Shown piece after piece: positions 13,401 through 28,400 of a stretch of DNA of 64,000 bases; position 1 is the stretch's first letter; each line of letters starts with the position of its first letter. The notes under the pieces were generated by a model. The model did no database searches and was not told the origin of the DNA. It saw only the letters and a program-made list of their open reading frames with translations. Origin of the DNA: Chrysaora quinquecirrha (taxonomy: Eukaryota > Cnidaria > Scyphozoa > Semaeostomeae > Pelagiidae); assembly GCA_014526335.1 (NCBI GenBank), contig JACTAT010000014.1, positions 3,392,840-3,456,839 on the forward strand, given 5' to 3'. The position numbers and the translations under genes are program-made.

Positions 13401-16400
13401 GAACTAATTCATCGCAGCTCACCTGTTGACATAAGCGCTCTAGCAGATAGTTGGCAACTAGTTCCTTTTTGACCGAAACTAGTCGGCGCACAGTTCCAGA
13501 GAGTTGGGCATGTTCTACTCCTGCGATTAGTTGCCAACTGATTCCTGTCAGTCGCAGTCGACATGAGCGCTCTTGTGATTGTTACCAACGGTATCCCGTG
13601 AGATCTTACTAATTATTGACATGTTGACATAAGTTAGCAGTTACAACTAGTCGGCGTTAGTTTTATCGTAAAGTAAGTCAACATAATCCTTGCTTAAGAT
13701 GTCTATTACGTTGTACATATGTCAAAGAAGCCTTCTATTCTCGTAGTTAATAATCTTTGAGTTGTACAAAACTTCAAAATTGCGATAAACAACGGGAACA
13801 TTTTCGGGCATACTTAAAAGCTTTATTCGTCTGACACTCCTCAGAGTATGTATTGTTTCGGTCTGTTTCTGACGTTCATGCTCTAAGGAGTGTCAGACGA
13901 AAAAAGCTTTTAAGTATGCCCGAAAATGTTTCCGCTGTTTATCGCAATTCTCGTAGTTAGTATATAATCCATAAATGTAACTTTTACAGGGGCAAAAAGG
14001 ACAAATAGCAAAACAAAAGATTGACCAGATGCTGCAGGATATTCAACTTGTTGATAAAAAGATGCGAAGTCGGTGACGCTTTCTGGAGGAATGAAGAGAA
14101 AACTAAGGTAGGCCTGGATTGATTACCTGCCTTATTTAAATTACGTGGACAAAACTTACTATGCTTCCCAAATACACCTTTTCAATTAAGGACCTCGTTT
14201 TCAAAAAGATTGAAAATTAAGTCATAGAGATATTTCGAAAAATCGCTGGGAGTGAAATTTTATACCGTCGGTCATTTTCCAAGGTCAGATCTCTTTAATT
14301 AAATATGAATTTTCAAATTTTAACTTAAATATAGATAAAAATAAATTTTCAAAAACCTTTAATATTTATAGAATCAACATCGTTAGCACTAACACAAAGG
14401 TGCTGAATGCGAATCTGATGTCGTAATGTTAATTTTTGTAAACCAGGTCCTTGGTTAAAAAGGCATATTGCCAAATAAGATCCGAGGGCTTAATCTTGTC
14501 TGTGGATAAGTGTTCTAACATTTTCAAGCATTGAAGAGTTCCAGAGTGAGAGTTTTGTATAGTGAGGAGGTTTCTTTGTAGGGAGGGTTATATTACTGCT
14601 TGCTAGAGAAATGAAGGTATATAGGCTATTGCCTTTTTTGTTTTCAGTTGTGCAATGGCTCTGATTGGTGATCCAGATGTTGTTTTTCTTGACGAACCAA
14701 CGAGTGGAATGGATCCTTATGCTCGTAGAGCAACATGGGATCTTCTACAGAAATACACTACGAATAAGACTGTAGTTCTTACAACACATTTCATGTGAGT
14801 AAATCACATTGTATGTGACTACTGAATTTCAACAATACTATGCGGTTATTGAACGATTGCTCGGTCAATGTTGGAAAATATTCGGACCGAAGCATGAAGT
14901 ACGGACCGAACGTAGTGAGGCTTTATTATATGGTCAAACAATATTGAATATTTTCGAACTTTGCTGGAGAATGTTTAGGCCTACTAGAATGTTAAGGCCT
15001 ACTAGAATGTTTAGGCCTACTAGAATGTTTAGGCCGTATTTTCGAACACCATATAATAATGTTATCTAATGTTTAACTGTTCAGTCTCACTAGCTCTGAG
15101 GACCTTTTTGAATTTCCCTCCGAACATTTGCAGAGTTTCAAGGCTACTATATGGCCATACAGGCAAAAACTGCTCGAAGAGCAAAAATAAGCATAATTTG
15201 TTTATAACGTGTTGCATAGTGCTTTTTGAAAATGTACAAAAGCATTTTTCTACCTGTCGCTGGTATTGCAGTGAATAGTTCGGCAAGCAAGTTTTAGACG
15301 TTTGACCCATGTTTGGCAGACAACGTTTAATCATTTTGCCGGGACACAGAAGGTTTAACTTTGGGCCTGCAGAAAGCAAGTCAAAGAAAACAGCAACACG
15401 TGTTTACTTTGTGGTATTTTTTTCTGATCAGCAAGACCAGGACAAAAGCAATGTGGCGTAAGCTCTTCGTCAGGCACTGGCCAAACGAGCAACAAATGTT
15501 TGCCAAACATTTGAAATTGTTTGCCAAACATTGGAAATTGTTTGCCAAACATTTGAAATTGTTTGCCAAACATTTGAAATTGTTTGCCAAACATTTGAAA
15601 TTATTTGCCAAACATTTGAAATTGTTTGCCAAACATTTGAAATTGTTTTTCAAACATTTGAAATTGTTTGTCAAACATTTGAAATTGTTTGCCAAACATT
15701 TGAGATTGTTTGTCAAACATTTGAAATTGTTTGCCAAACATTTGAAATTGTTTGCCAAACATTTGAGATTGTTTGTCAAACATTTGAAATTGTTTGTCAA
15801 ACATTTGAAATTGTTTGCCAAACATTTGAAATTGTTTGTCAAACATTTGAAATTGTTTGTCAAACATTTGAAATTGTTTGCCAAACATTTGAAATTGTTT
15901 GCCAAACATTTGAGATTGTTTGTCAAACATTTGAAATTGTTTGTCAAACATTTGAAATTGTTTGCCAAACATTTGAAATTGTTTGTCAAACATTTTAAAT
16001 TGTTTGTCAAACATTTGAAATTGTTTGCCAAACATTTGAAATTGTTTGCCAAACATTTGAGATTGTTTGTCAAACATTTGAAATTGTTTGCCAAACATTT
16101 GAAATTGTTTGCCAAACATTTGAAATTGTTTGCCAAACATTTGAAATTATTTGCCAAACATTTGAAATTGTTTGCCAAACATTTGAAATTGTTTTTCAAA
16201 CATTTGAAATTGTTTGTCAAACATTTGAAATTGTTTGCCAAACATTTGAGATTGTTTGTCAAACATTTGAAATTGTTTGCCAAACATTTGAAATTGTTTG
16301 CCAAACATTTGAGATTGTTTGTCAAACATTTGAAATTGTTTGTCAAACATTTGAAATTGTTTGCCAAACATTTGAAATTGTTTGTCAAACATTTGAAATT

Positions 16401-19400
16401 GTTTGTCAAACATTTGAAATTGTTTGCCAAACATTTGAAATTGTTTGCCAAACATTTGAGATTGTTTGTCAAACATTTGAAATTGTTTGCCAAACATTTG
16501 AAATTGTTTGCCAAACATTTGAAATTGTTTGCCAAACATTTGAAATTATTTGCCAAACATTTGAAATTGTTTGTCAAACATTTGAAATTGTTTGCCAAAC
16601 ATTTGAAATTGTTTGCCAAACATTTGAAATTGTTTGTCAAACATTTGAAATTGTTTGCCAAACATTGGAGATTGTCTGTCAAACATTTGAAATTGTTTTC
16701 CAAACATTTGAAATTGTTTGCCAAACATTTGAAATTGTTTGCCAAACATCATTTCAAAAACAATGCTCGCCTAACATATTTTAATTGTGACAAACATCAC
16801 ATGTTTCTGAAGTTTTCAGAAACATTGCTGAGGGAATTCTGCTTCCCAAACAATGCTTTGTGATGTAGCCTAACTGTCAAACATTGCTTGTTAAGCAAAT
16901 CCCAAATGTTTGATCAACAATGTTTGATTGTTCGGCCAAGACTTTAAATATCCTTTTCTGAGTGCAGTTGATTTTCAAAGTGTTTCTCCTTTGCATAGGG
17001 ATGAAGCGGATTATCTTGGTGACAGAATTGCTATCATGGCGAATGGTTCTCTTAGATGTTGTGGAAGTTCGTTATTCCTTAAGAAAAGGTATAGAATTAA
17101 AATCAAAGTGTCGTTGTTTTGTATTTCTGTAGGCAAGGTTCGTAACGTCAGAGGAAATCAATAAGCAGTGGCTAAACTAGGAGACATGTCGAGCGCGAAA
17201 TCGTATTCGACGTGTCTCTCAGGGTTGCAAAATTCGGGTGACATGCGAGTGAAACGCATTCGAGTGTTGCGGAGACAACAAATGTTTCTGTTGTCTTCCA
17301 GAAACATTGGCGTGTCTCCCGCTATAAATGGTGTTGCGCGCTACAAAGTATCCCAGAAGACTAAACTGGGAGACATCAAGGGGACATGTCACGCGTGACC
17401 AGGGAGCGCCCTTCGCGTGACAATGTCGTGCGCGATATGTCTCCTAGTTTGAAGAAGAATGCTGCATTCATTTTTGTTGCAATGTTGCAAGTATTGCATC
17501 AATTTTCGATGAAATTGTGCAAGTATTGCAGAAGTTTTTGTGACATATGTTGCAAATGTGGCAGTAATATTTGATGGAATGTTGCAAGTAAGTTTAAAAG
17601 TGCTGTGTAAATGTATAAGAATTACTGCAGCTGCTGTTTATTAATATTTTGTAAATGTTGCTAGAACTGCATGAAAATTTGGTATATGTTGCATAGTTTG
17701 GTCGCGGTTGAAGCCATTTCATCTCACCACTTGTAAGTATCTTTTTCATTACTTGCATAGATATGGTGTTGGTTATCATTTGAATTTAGTCAAAGCTGAT
17801 CAATTTCAAGAAACAGCGGCCCAACAATTGATTGAAAGTGAAATTCCAAGAGCAAAGATGGTCAGCAACATTGGTGCAGAGATGAGATATGTGTTGGAAC
17901 ATGAAAGCTCCAAACAATTCAAGGGCCTTTTTCAACACTTAGAAGGTAGGTTTTTCTTAATACTGTACTCGGTACTGAGCAACCCCCACGGTCCTCAGAG
18001 ATGCCTCCCCACGGTACTCATGATATTCCCAACAGTACTGAACATCCCCACAGTACTGATGATGCCTCCCCACACACATCATGATATCCCCAACTGCACT
18101 CAAGATGCCTCTCCACGGTACTGAACATCCCCCCACAGTACTCAGGATGCCTCCCCACAAAACCATGAAATCCCCCCATGGTACTGAACATCCCCCACGG
18201 GACTCAAGATGCCGCCCACGGTACTCAGGATGCCTCCCTACTGTACTGAACATCCCCCATCGTACTGCACACATGTTACACGGGGTGCAAATAATCAAGC
18301 ATCGTTTATCAAACATTTGAAATTTGCGTGCCAAGCAAAAGATTTTGCTGTTTGGCCACACCTAAAAGGATTGCTTGTCAAACATGGTTTGATTGCGCTA
18401 AGCAAAAACTGCTTTTGAACTTTTTCAAAAACATTGCCCAGCAAATTCTGCTTGTCAAACAATGACGATACCCAACGACCAAACATTGCTTGATAAGACA
18501 ATCTCAAATGGTTCTAGGGTATTTTTAACGCACTTACTAGTGGGAAATTTACCCCAGTAGGCCCTTATCCTTGTCCCACTAGTGAAGGAAAAATCAATAC
18601 TTTTGCCCCAGTGGCCTACGTTTGGGCCCTTAGGGGGCCCTTTTTAGCTGTTTTCCTCATCGGTTGAAAATCCTTGAAAAATACCCTGAATGTTTCACAG
18701 ACAATTTTTGGTCGTTTTGCCCGGGCCCGGGCTTACAACCACTACCAACTTGGTCATTTACCAAAACTCTTTTGTTAATCTTATTATCACATTTACCAGA
18801 GCAAAAGGACAAACTGGGCATAGGAAGCTTTGGCGTTTCCATTACAACCTTAGAAGAAGTCTTCTTAAAAGTTGGCGAAGAAAGTAATGAATCTGCGAAA
18901 GATGGGTAGGAGATCATGCACATTTAATTTACATTGTGTTTGTGTTGTTTTTTTCATCACATTTATAACCTAACCCCGGAAAAATCGATATGATCCTTCG
19001 GAAAACAATAGAGTGATGAATAATTAGAGGGTGAAGGCAATCTCTGTTGTTTAGCCATTATAAAAGCAACAAACCCCTCTACTGCTAATAATGGTAGACA
19101 CGAGATTTGCTAGTCATGGGTAACACTCCATCGTCCCCCTTAAATTCCCCATGCAGTTAGGCTACTGTCGATTTTTCATACTTTTTGCATTCAATTTTAT
19201 TAAACATGTTTTCCTTGTAGGGATGAAATTGAAATTGAACCCTCGGTCAAAGAACGTGCAAATACAATCTCAAGAATCGTCGACAAAAGAGGTAAAGTAA
19301 TACCATGTAACCAGACTATAAATGTTTAAGGCGGGCGCAAAATTGTTGGCCAACATGTTTGCTTAAAATAGGCTAGCATGCTGGAACGGTTTGCCATACC

Positions 19401-22400
19401 ATCACAACACCTGAGATTTTTTGCATTGCTGACTTCATCCACAAATGATCTTTTGCAAACATAACCGAAAAGGAAGCAGCTGTTTGTTTATCGCGCGTTC
19501 TTTTGGTTGACGATGAGGAAGAAAAAATTCGTGGCCACTTGAAAACTAAAACAGCCTAGTTAATGTCGAGCTGGAAAATAAGATTTTGACCATGTCCATG
19601 ACTCGATGTCCAAACTAGATTTTATTGAAATTAGCTTCACTTGTGAAGAACGTGAAACAAGAGAACAACTTATCTCCCAAATGTATACATAACTATAATA
19701 AGCTATATACACAAACTATTGGTAATTACTGTGAACATCGAAACGATTGAACTGAATACGTAAACGAAGCGAATGACGTGACGAACTAAGGACAACAACT
19801 GGATAAAAGAACGGAAATATTCCTTAAATAATAGAAAGAGTCTGGAAACGAGTAAGAATAATTGCATAATTAAGAATAATTAACATCACTCGTCTCTTCT
19901 TTTTCCAGAGATATTGACAGGAGCTGCTCTTAAGATGTCACAATTTAGTGCGATGTTTGTGAAAAGATTCCTCAATTCAAAGAGGCAAAAACGAGCCATT
20001 TTCACTCAGATCATCCTACCTGCTGTAATGATACTATGTGGGTTGTTGCTACTGAAGGTGACGTCATCACAGGTTGATGAACCCCCACTTGTTTTGGATT
20101 TTTCAATGTTAAGCAACCCTGGCTCTCAAACGAATGCATATATGGCTGATTATAGAAATGATGTTGACCAAGCAGCGAAAAATGAGTTCAAAAATGTAAG
20201 TTACAACAATCTTAGCTTTTTAGTCATCGCATTAATAGACAAACGAACAAAAATTGTTGGCCAAACATCTGAGATTTGCTTTACAAGCGGTGCAAAACAT
20301 TGCTTGACAAGCATGAATAAGCAAGATTCGTTGCACGATATTTTTGAAAAAGTTCAAACGAATTTTTTGCCAGACAGGCACAACATGTTTGAAAGGCGAT
20401 GTTTCGCAATGTGGCAAAACATTAAAATAATTTGCTTGATGAGCACAACTCTAATATTGACAAACAATGTTTAAAATGCATCTGTTCGGAGATAAATTTT
20501 TTTACTCGACGGCCCTTTTTTTTGTTTCGGGTTTTTCCCATTTGGAAGTTTGCGACTCAAGTGTAAACTTTAAAGCTACGGCGAAACTAGGAGACATGTC
20601 GCGCGCGACACTGTATTCAGTGTGTTTCCCGGGTAGCTAAACATGCGAGTGACAAGCGAGCAATATGTCCCCCGAGTCATTAGCATGTCGCGGGGACAAG
20701 AAATGTTTCTGTTGTCTCCCAGAAACTTTTGCGTGTCTCTTGCTACAAATTTTGTCGCGTGCTACCAAGTTTCAGATGTAGCTAAACTGGGAGACACCGA
20801 GGGGACATCAATGTCGCGCGCGACATATCTCCTAGTTTAGCCAGGCCTTAATATGATTATTATTCTTTTCTCTTTCAGTTCGCGCGGAGTTATTACTCGA
20901 AAGTTCGAGTCGCATTACCGGATCGGCAGATAATAGCATCAGATACAATGGCTATTAAAGATGCAAATTTGAATAACAGTGTTACCGTCGATGGAAGAAA
21001 ATACAAGCTTACACCAACTGACAAGACCCCGTGCTGCAAATACAGAAGACTTGTTTTGAATAAAAATGCCAGTCACAGGTTAGTTGTGCTGTTGTTGTTG
21101 TTGTTGTTGTTGCTCTTTATCATTGTTGTTGTTGCTGCGCTGTAGACCTTTTCAAAGAGGTCTGTGTCTGCGTGGTATTTTTCTGGAAAATAGTAGACAT
21201 CTCCGTCAAAGGAATCCTCTCCACGTGCAACGACTGGAATTACGGTCGTTTCAGGAGATGTAGTGCAGCATATTTTCTCTAAATTAACGAATAAGAAAAG
21301 AAAAGGAGAGTACAAGGAATCTGCAACAATAAAGGTTGAAAATATCTGTAATAATTCCTGAAACAAGATGCAGGAAACTGTACGTGACACTCTCCATATT
21401 CGACCCTGGTATCGGCTTTCTCAATTTGCTGGGTGTAATAGTAACTGATCTCACAATCACAACACTGCTAAAAGGAAAATTCTCTTTTAAACCCCAATTA
21501 TCATTAAGGCAGAGACTTTTGTTGGAAATTTTGGATCCGCGCTCCCCCTCTCCCCCCCTTCCGGTTGAGGCACTTAACGTTTTGAGAAGAAATCGTTTGT
21601 AAGAAAGCTAGATCTTCAGACGCTAAGAATTTAAGAACTTTTAGAACTACATCAATGTACATAGTTCAGTAACCTAAGAAATTCTTAGTCCGTTTTTAAA
21701 CCGCTGAACTTTGGTCTGACAGGGTCTTTGCTGCAACTTTTGGACACCGACTTGTTTATCCCTCATGATTAAGGCACCTTCGAGAAGCTTTTGGTAATAA
21801 AATAGAGAAAAAGATAAAGGAACTTTTAAAACTATCTAGGTTTCAGTTTAAGGACGTGTATTACTGTAGAAGCTTGCAAAGCAAAATTTTCATTGATTAT
21901 ATAATTGGAAAACGTTTTCCTCTCGATGCAGATATACGATTCATCATCTTTCAAAAGTCTTTGTGGCAATGACAAATCTTTTGGATATGCTAACTGCCAA
22001 TCGTGCATTGACCAAACTTACGGGTAAGAATGTCGTGTTTAATAAAAGTTCATAATTATTATCGGATCGCAAGCTTTTCGGTTTTCAACATCTTCAGCAG
22101 TTTTCAGTTTCAGTTTCATATTTAAAATCAAACTACATACAAATTCCTTTAAACTAACAACAATTTGTTAAATACAAATGACAATATATAAAAGATGAAA
22201 ATGATAAACAAAACATTTAAACAAATTTAAAAATACAGAAATTGGAGTAAGGAGTAGAATTTTCTTAAGGAAGAGCTCTGTCAAAGATAATAGCAAGTTG
22301 AAAGAGCGAAAGTGTCGTCTACGTAGATAATGTAAACCTGAGACTTTGATGTGGATCCGAAAAGTTTTCCCTCATAAAAACCAAGATGTTAGTCACCGCT

Positions 22401-25400
22401 GGGCGCAAAAGACAACCCATAGTAACGCCGTCGGCGTCAGCAATGGGCGATTCATAGAATCGATGTCTGCCACCGGATCAGTTGGCGGTCTTTCGCAGTC
22501 TCTGAAATTTTCTCTGATGTTTCCTCAAGTTTTTGCAAAGACTGTGAAAGACCGTCAACGACCCTCAATGATTATATGGAAACTAAGCTTATCTAAACCA
22601 AGTTTTAAAGGGGGCTTAAATCGAGGGGGTGTTAGAAAGAAGGGGGCTTTAAATCGTGGCAATGGGATAACTTTTGTTTATCTTGATATAGCTATGGTTA
22701 TCCTGGATGTCCAATTGGTGTAAGAAGAACAAATCTCAATGATCCGCAAACGTTCTACACAGAATACATTCTAAGGAAGAGTAACTCGAAGTTTTTCTTT
22801 CGGAAATTTGTCACTGGTGTAACACTGAAAAACAGCACAACATTTGGCAGACCTATTGTGACTGCATGGTACAGCAGCGAGGTTTGGGATCTTTGTTTTT
22901 ATTTCATTATAGGGTCACTATCGCTATCTTCGTATGTGATTGCACGGTTGTTAAATGGATCTTTCTTTCAGCGCTACAAAGTTTTATCGAAGAAACATGC
23001 CACGAGTGACAATGTCGCACGCGACATGTTTCCTAGTTTAGCCAGGCCTGCAGTCTTCGCTCCTAAAGACAATCTAATATAGAAACGTCGCTCTGAATGT
23101 CTCTGAGCTTTAGGCCATCCAATTCAACTTTTTCTTGCAAATAGCTAGTTGTTGCTGTTGCTAAAGGCTGCCATTGCTGTTGCAAAAAATGGGACTTTTG
23201 ATCGAATGGCGAGGCCCTTGGCTAACAGTTTATGTTATTAAAGCTCAACCTTTTCCTTCCTGGCAATTTAAAAATCGTTTAAAGGCTTTTAAGTTAATTC
23301 TTTCTGTTTTTTTTTTATGTTATAGTTTTCCATCTAACCAATGCCGTTCTTCCTTTTCACAGGCATTGCACAATATACCAAGTGCATTCAGTGCTGCTAG
23401 CAATATAATTCTTGCTTCTGTGAAAAAAGATGCCGAGTATGGTATTCAAGTGACTAATCATCCGTTGCCGAGAACCGCAAAACAAAAGGTATGCAAGTTC
23501 GCTCAGTACACGCTTTTTTGTAAAAAACCACGTTATAAAGGAACCTATGGAAGGCCCGAAAATTTAAAGAACTTATACTACTAAAGAGAAAATCGCTAAG
23601 GAACTTTTCAATGTTGAGTGCTTTTATCACAGCAAATAATCAAGAATAAGAAAGCCAGTTCCATTCATTTGCAGTCAAAAATCACATAAATTGTACGTTA
23701 AGCATGTGTCAAATGTTTCCTTGAGTAGTCTCGAGCTTTGCTTACATGCTAGTGTCTCTCTATTATTGTTATGGCACTGAATGTGCAATTAGAATTAAGG
23801 AACTATCAAGGAACTTTTGGAACTACAATTGCCTCAAAAGAGATCCAACAAAAAGGAATTTTTAAGAACTAGGCATTGAGGTAGGTTCCTTATGAAAAAA
23901 GCTTGTACCTCTAATTTCAGTCCCTCTTTCCTTTAATTCATTTGAAGCTTAAAAAAGAGCATGTTACAATGCCTGCCAGAAGTCTTAGGACACTTGCACT
24001 ATTTCTACCTCTTTTATAGCAGCTGAAACCCCTCCCCTGCAAACAATTTTGGTTTATGACGGATAAGAGTAAGCACTCGAGCACCCGCTATGCATTTGAT
24101 AAAAGTTCAGTCTGTGGACGAACAGAACAACATTACTTGCAAAGAAGTGGGTTGATTTCCTGTATTTTCCAACATGAAAGGGAAGACGAGTAATATTTTT
24201 GGAAAAATTATGGGGGTGTTCCAACGACTTTTGTCTGGTGTTGAACCGATTTTATCGCCTGAATTGTACTTATGAATTAATAAAAAAATCTGAATAGAAA
24301 CTCTAGACTTAGATTTAGGTCAAATTTTCTATACTCGTTGTACAAACGTTGTCTGCAAACGTCGAGCAAATATCTGGAACGCATTTTAAGCATATTTTTT
24401 AAGCATGGGGGTGATAAGGTGATAAAAATCAGTCAAAAAAATAAAGAAAAAAGGGGAGAGAAAGAAGCTAAATGTCCTTTGAAAGTAGCATGTAGTTAAA
24501 GCTACCCGAAACCCAAGTACTGTTCTGTTTTAGGCCTTGACCAAGCAATCAAACATTATTGATCAAACATTTGAAACTGACTTAAAATGTTTGACCATGT
24601 GGCCACACTGTGAAACATTGCTAGTCAAACATTTTTGCTTGTGACAAGCCTAAAAATGTTTCTTAAGTTTCTCAAAAGCATTGCCAAGCGAATTCTGCTT
24701 GTCGAGCAATGTTTTGTGACGTGGGCAAACATTTTTGTTAAACAAATCTCCAATGATCACCAATGTTTGATCGTTCGGTCAAGGCCTAAGACGGGTAGTA
24801 ATCTAAACGGAACTTATTTTCAAAATATGCCTTTTCAAACAGGTTCAAGCCATTTCGTCGAGCTTCGGGAATCTTGTATTGTGTGTTTTTGTAACAATGG
24901 CAGCATCTTTCATCGCAGCAAGTTTTGTTCCATACTTGATAACTGAAAAAAGTACTAAGGTAAGAGTATTTTTTTAAAAACAGCCTTGAAATTCTTGATA
25001 GGAAAGAAACCCAATCTCGTTCCCAGGACGTAGACCCGTTTCCTCAAATCTGAACCGTCAATCCATTTTGGCCATAGAACAGGCCACAACTTTTTCCAAA
25101 ATGTTGGCAGTTTTGGCCTAGGCATCAATTTTAGTTTTATATCTTCAGTTTGATTTTTCGACGAAATCATGACGTCACTTCACATTACTATTGGTTCAAC
25201 AGCCAATCAAATTTCGAATAGAGCAAGTATGTACAAGGGTCTACTTTGGTCGGCGTAGTTTACGTAGCCCTCTATTCACACTAGGGACGAGGCTCGGAAA
25301 AGCCACATGCTTCAAATTTTCAAAAAAGATTGCACGGGTGGCTCGTGCACTTTCCCTTTGAATTTACTGCTTTGAAGGAGCTACTGGTACTTTGCTTTTA

Positions 25401-28400
25401 TTGTTCGTTTGGCAGCTTTTGACATCTGGAATACTTTTCCAATCACAGCGTTTCTTGTGTTTCTTCAGCTTTGTGAAATCATCAAATTTTGTAGAATTTC
25501 AGATTATATGACTAGTGAATTTTTCAATACAAAACTAATGTTTCTTTCAAGCAATTAAATCAAAAGGAAGATGAATTAACTGTTTGTACAATCTTTTCAA
25601 ATGTAAGCTGATAATTATTTTTTCTACAGGCAAAGCATGTGCAATTCGTCAGCGGTGTTGACTCGCGTATTTATTGGTTTGCATCATTCTGTTGGGATTT
25701 TATCAACTTCCTTGTGCCAGCAATCATTATAATCATTCTATTTGCAAGTTTTCAAATTGATGGATACAAAGGTGGTGACTTAGGAATCTTGTGTCTTGTA
25801 ATTGTAAGTATGACAATTTGTTGAATATTAAACATGCCTAATTATCTAAGAGCACATCTTGAATACTAATGTTGCCTGAAATGTTGGCTACGTTCAGCCA
25901 CTCCTGCCAGCACCAGCAGCAAACACATGGCGAAATTTTAGGTGTGTTTTTGGTGACTTTTGGTAATGGCTTTATAACATTTCGACCCACTTTTCACTTC
26001 ATATATCATTATTTTTTCTAAAGTTTTCTTGTTGTTATTTCATTGTATTTTACACTCTTTTATTTCAGTTACTCTATGGACTTGCAGTTCTACCATTTTG
26101 CTACTGCCTCTCTTTCATTTTCAAAAGCGCATTGATTTCATATGCAGTCATCGCCTTAGTTGGCTTGTTGGTCAGCATGGTAAGATTGTCATTGTGATTG
26201 ATGATTAACCAAGTGATTAGGTGATTCTGATTGATCAAATTTACGATAGTTGAGGCCATTGCTAAATGATCCGTAGATCCGAAACAATTTTATGTGTTGC
26301 TAGATCACTTCGCTTCTTGGAAATATTGTAGAAATTGTAGATAAGCTTAATTTTCTTTCGCGACGCAATTCAAAAGACAGAGCCGGTCTGTTCTCGCCAA
26401 TGCCTCTTTTTATCTGTATACCGCAATTCCTCTAGTAAGTCTCCACTTTCAATTAAGCTCCTCACATTAGCCCCTCGTCAGCATTCAATTTGCAAAGGGG
26501 CATTACCTATGAGACCCTACGAAAAACTATTCAAAAGTCAAAAGATGGGTAATGTTTATTATCACTGGGGAACCTTTTCAAAATTCATACGTGTAATGCG
26601 TCTTTTAATTAATTACTATGCGAAAATTATTGCATTAAAGCATTTTCCACATGTAGCATAACTTTAGGTTTGGTATATGTTATTAACGTTTATTCTGTTT
26701 TTCTTAGGCTGCAGTATTTGCTGTATTTTTCTGTCGATTACCTGGCAGCAATTTCGTATCAATCGGAACTACCTTGCATTTCATATTTCTAGTGTTCCCA
26801 ATTTATTCGTAAGTACTCGAGCTTTGATAGACCATACATTCCCACAGACGAGTCCGCTGCCCTTCTGACGTTGATCATAAATCAACTAAATATATCATCA
26901 TTGTTTTTTTAGCCTCCCTAGTGCTGTCATGGATATGGGAACTTATAGCACGCTTAAACAAACGTGTAAAAAATCGTAAGCCAAGTTGATTTGATAATTT
27001 GCTTTCTTTCTTTCTACTTATAAGTCTGAAGCTCTTATTTTGTACTATACTGAAATTCTTTCTTTGAAATTGGTACCAACACAATGTTTTGATATTAAAC
27101 AGAGGTCATCTTAAGGCCTTCTGTTTTCCAAAATTGGCAGTTCGATGTTTCTCTTATTTGCTGGCCGAAGATTCACGGGAGAATAGCACTGAGCAATGTT
27201 TTTGCTTTTCAAATTACTGTATTGTAAATAGAGTAGAGTTGGCCTTTGTAAACATTAGCTATTTAAGCCAAATATACATAAATTGTATTATTATTACCAT
27301 TATTATTAACATTATTATTATAGCCCTGGTGCAGCTAACTGCAGAAATCTACCATCGAGTTCCATTGGTCTAGAATATCCTGGCGTCGGATGGGCCTGTG
27401 TATATATGGTTATAGAATGTTTTTTCTACTTGATACTGGCTATTCTTATAGAGGTATATACTTCTTTTCATTGTTTTAAGCTTTTCTTTTGAAAAGTCGA
27501 CCCATATTCATCCTCTTCCATTTTGTTTAATACAGCTATGCTACACGAGTTTTAGTCCACACGAACAACACAATGCAATTCTACGCATTGCGAGACCCCA
27601 GACCTTCTTCTCGATGTGACTCAGTGTGACCACACTTCGTGATTCCTTTTGCCTTATCGTCTGGAAATAGAGAGCTGGTCACTTCAGGGCTAGAGGGCTA
27701 GTTTTACCCTTTTGGGAATGGAACTAACAGTAGATCTGGAGTTTTACTTGGCCATTCTTACCACCATGGCTCACCACTACCAATTCTCACCATAATTTCT
27801 GTGTTATCCTCAGGAAAGATTCTTCGTGAAATGCAAATCAAATGCTATCATTTCTCGAAATCCTGATGAACAAGAGGTAGGTATCTTTTTTTTCATATAA
27901 CATACATGTATTCACAATTATTTTCTAACTGGAGGAATTAAGCTCTTCTATAAAAGATATTGTTGTATTTTTGTTCAAAGGACCACGACGTCGCTAAAGA
28001 ACGAATACGAGTCAGTGAAATGGGACCGCACGATATTGGAAACGAGGCAGTTGTTGTCCAACATCTATCGAAGGTTTGCAGTGAATATTTTTTGTCAAAC
28101 ATTTCTAATTTTTCTCATAAAGCAATGTTTGAACGTTTGATCAAGTCACCAAAATTGCTTGGCAATCAAAAATAAGCACAATTTGCAGAAGCATAAAGAT
28201 GTTTGAAGGGCAATGATTTTGACGTGATCAAATGTTAAACAGTATGCTTGAAAAGCAAATTTCAGGTGTTTAACCAAAAAATGTATCATCATTTGCCCAG
28301 AGCCTAAAGCTTTGGCCAAACCATCAAGCATTATTGGTCCAACATTTGAGATTTGCTTGTGAAGCAAAATGTTTGACCGTTTGGCCATGGCCAAAAACAT

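Noticed and set aside
15494..16750. A CRISPR-like array
   Set aside because: The units are directly adjacent with no unique spacers, and the genome is eukaryotic.
15361..16863. Open frames of about 500 (plus) and 454 (minus) codons with LFAKHLK and NNFKCLA repeats
   Set aside because: They are produced by a 21-bp tandem unit without stop codons; no splice context, and both strands and all frames are open.
20879..21957. A frameshift or missing exon in ABCA between exons 19 and 20
   Set aside because: An acceptor inside the apparent exon 20 gives matching phase and keeps the Cys-rich peptide.
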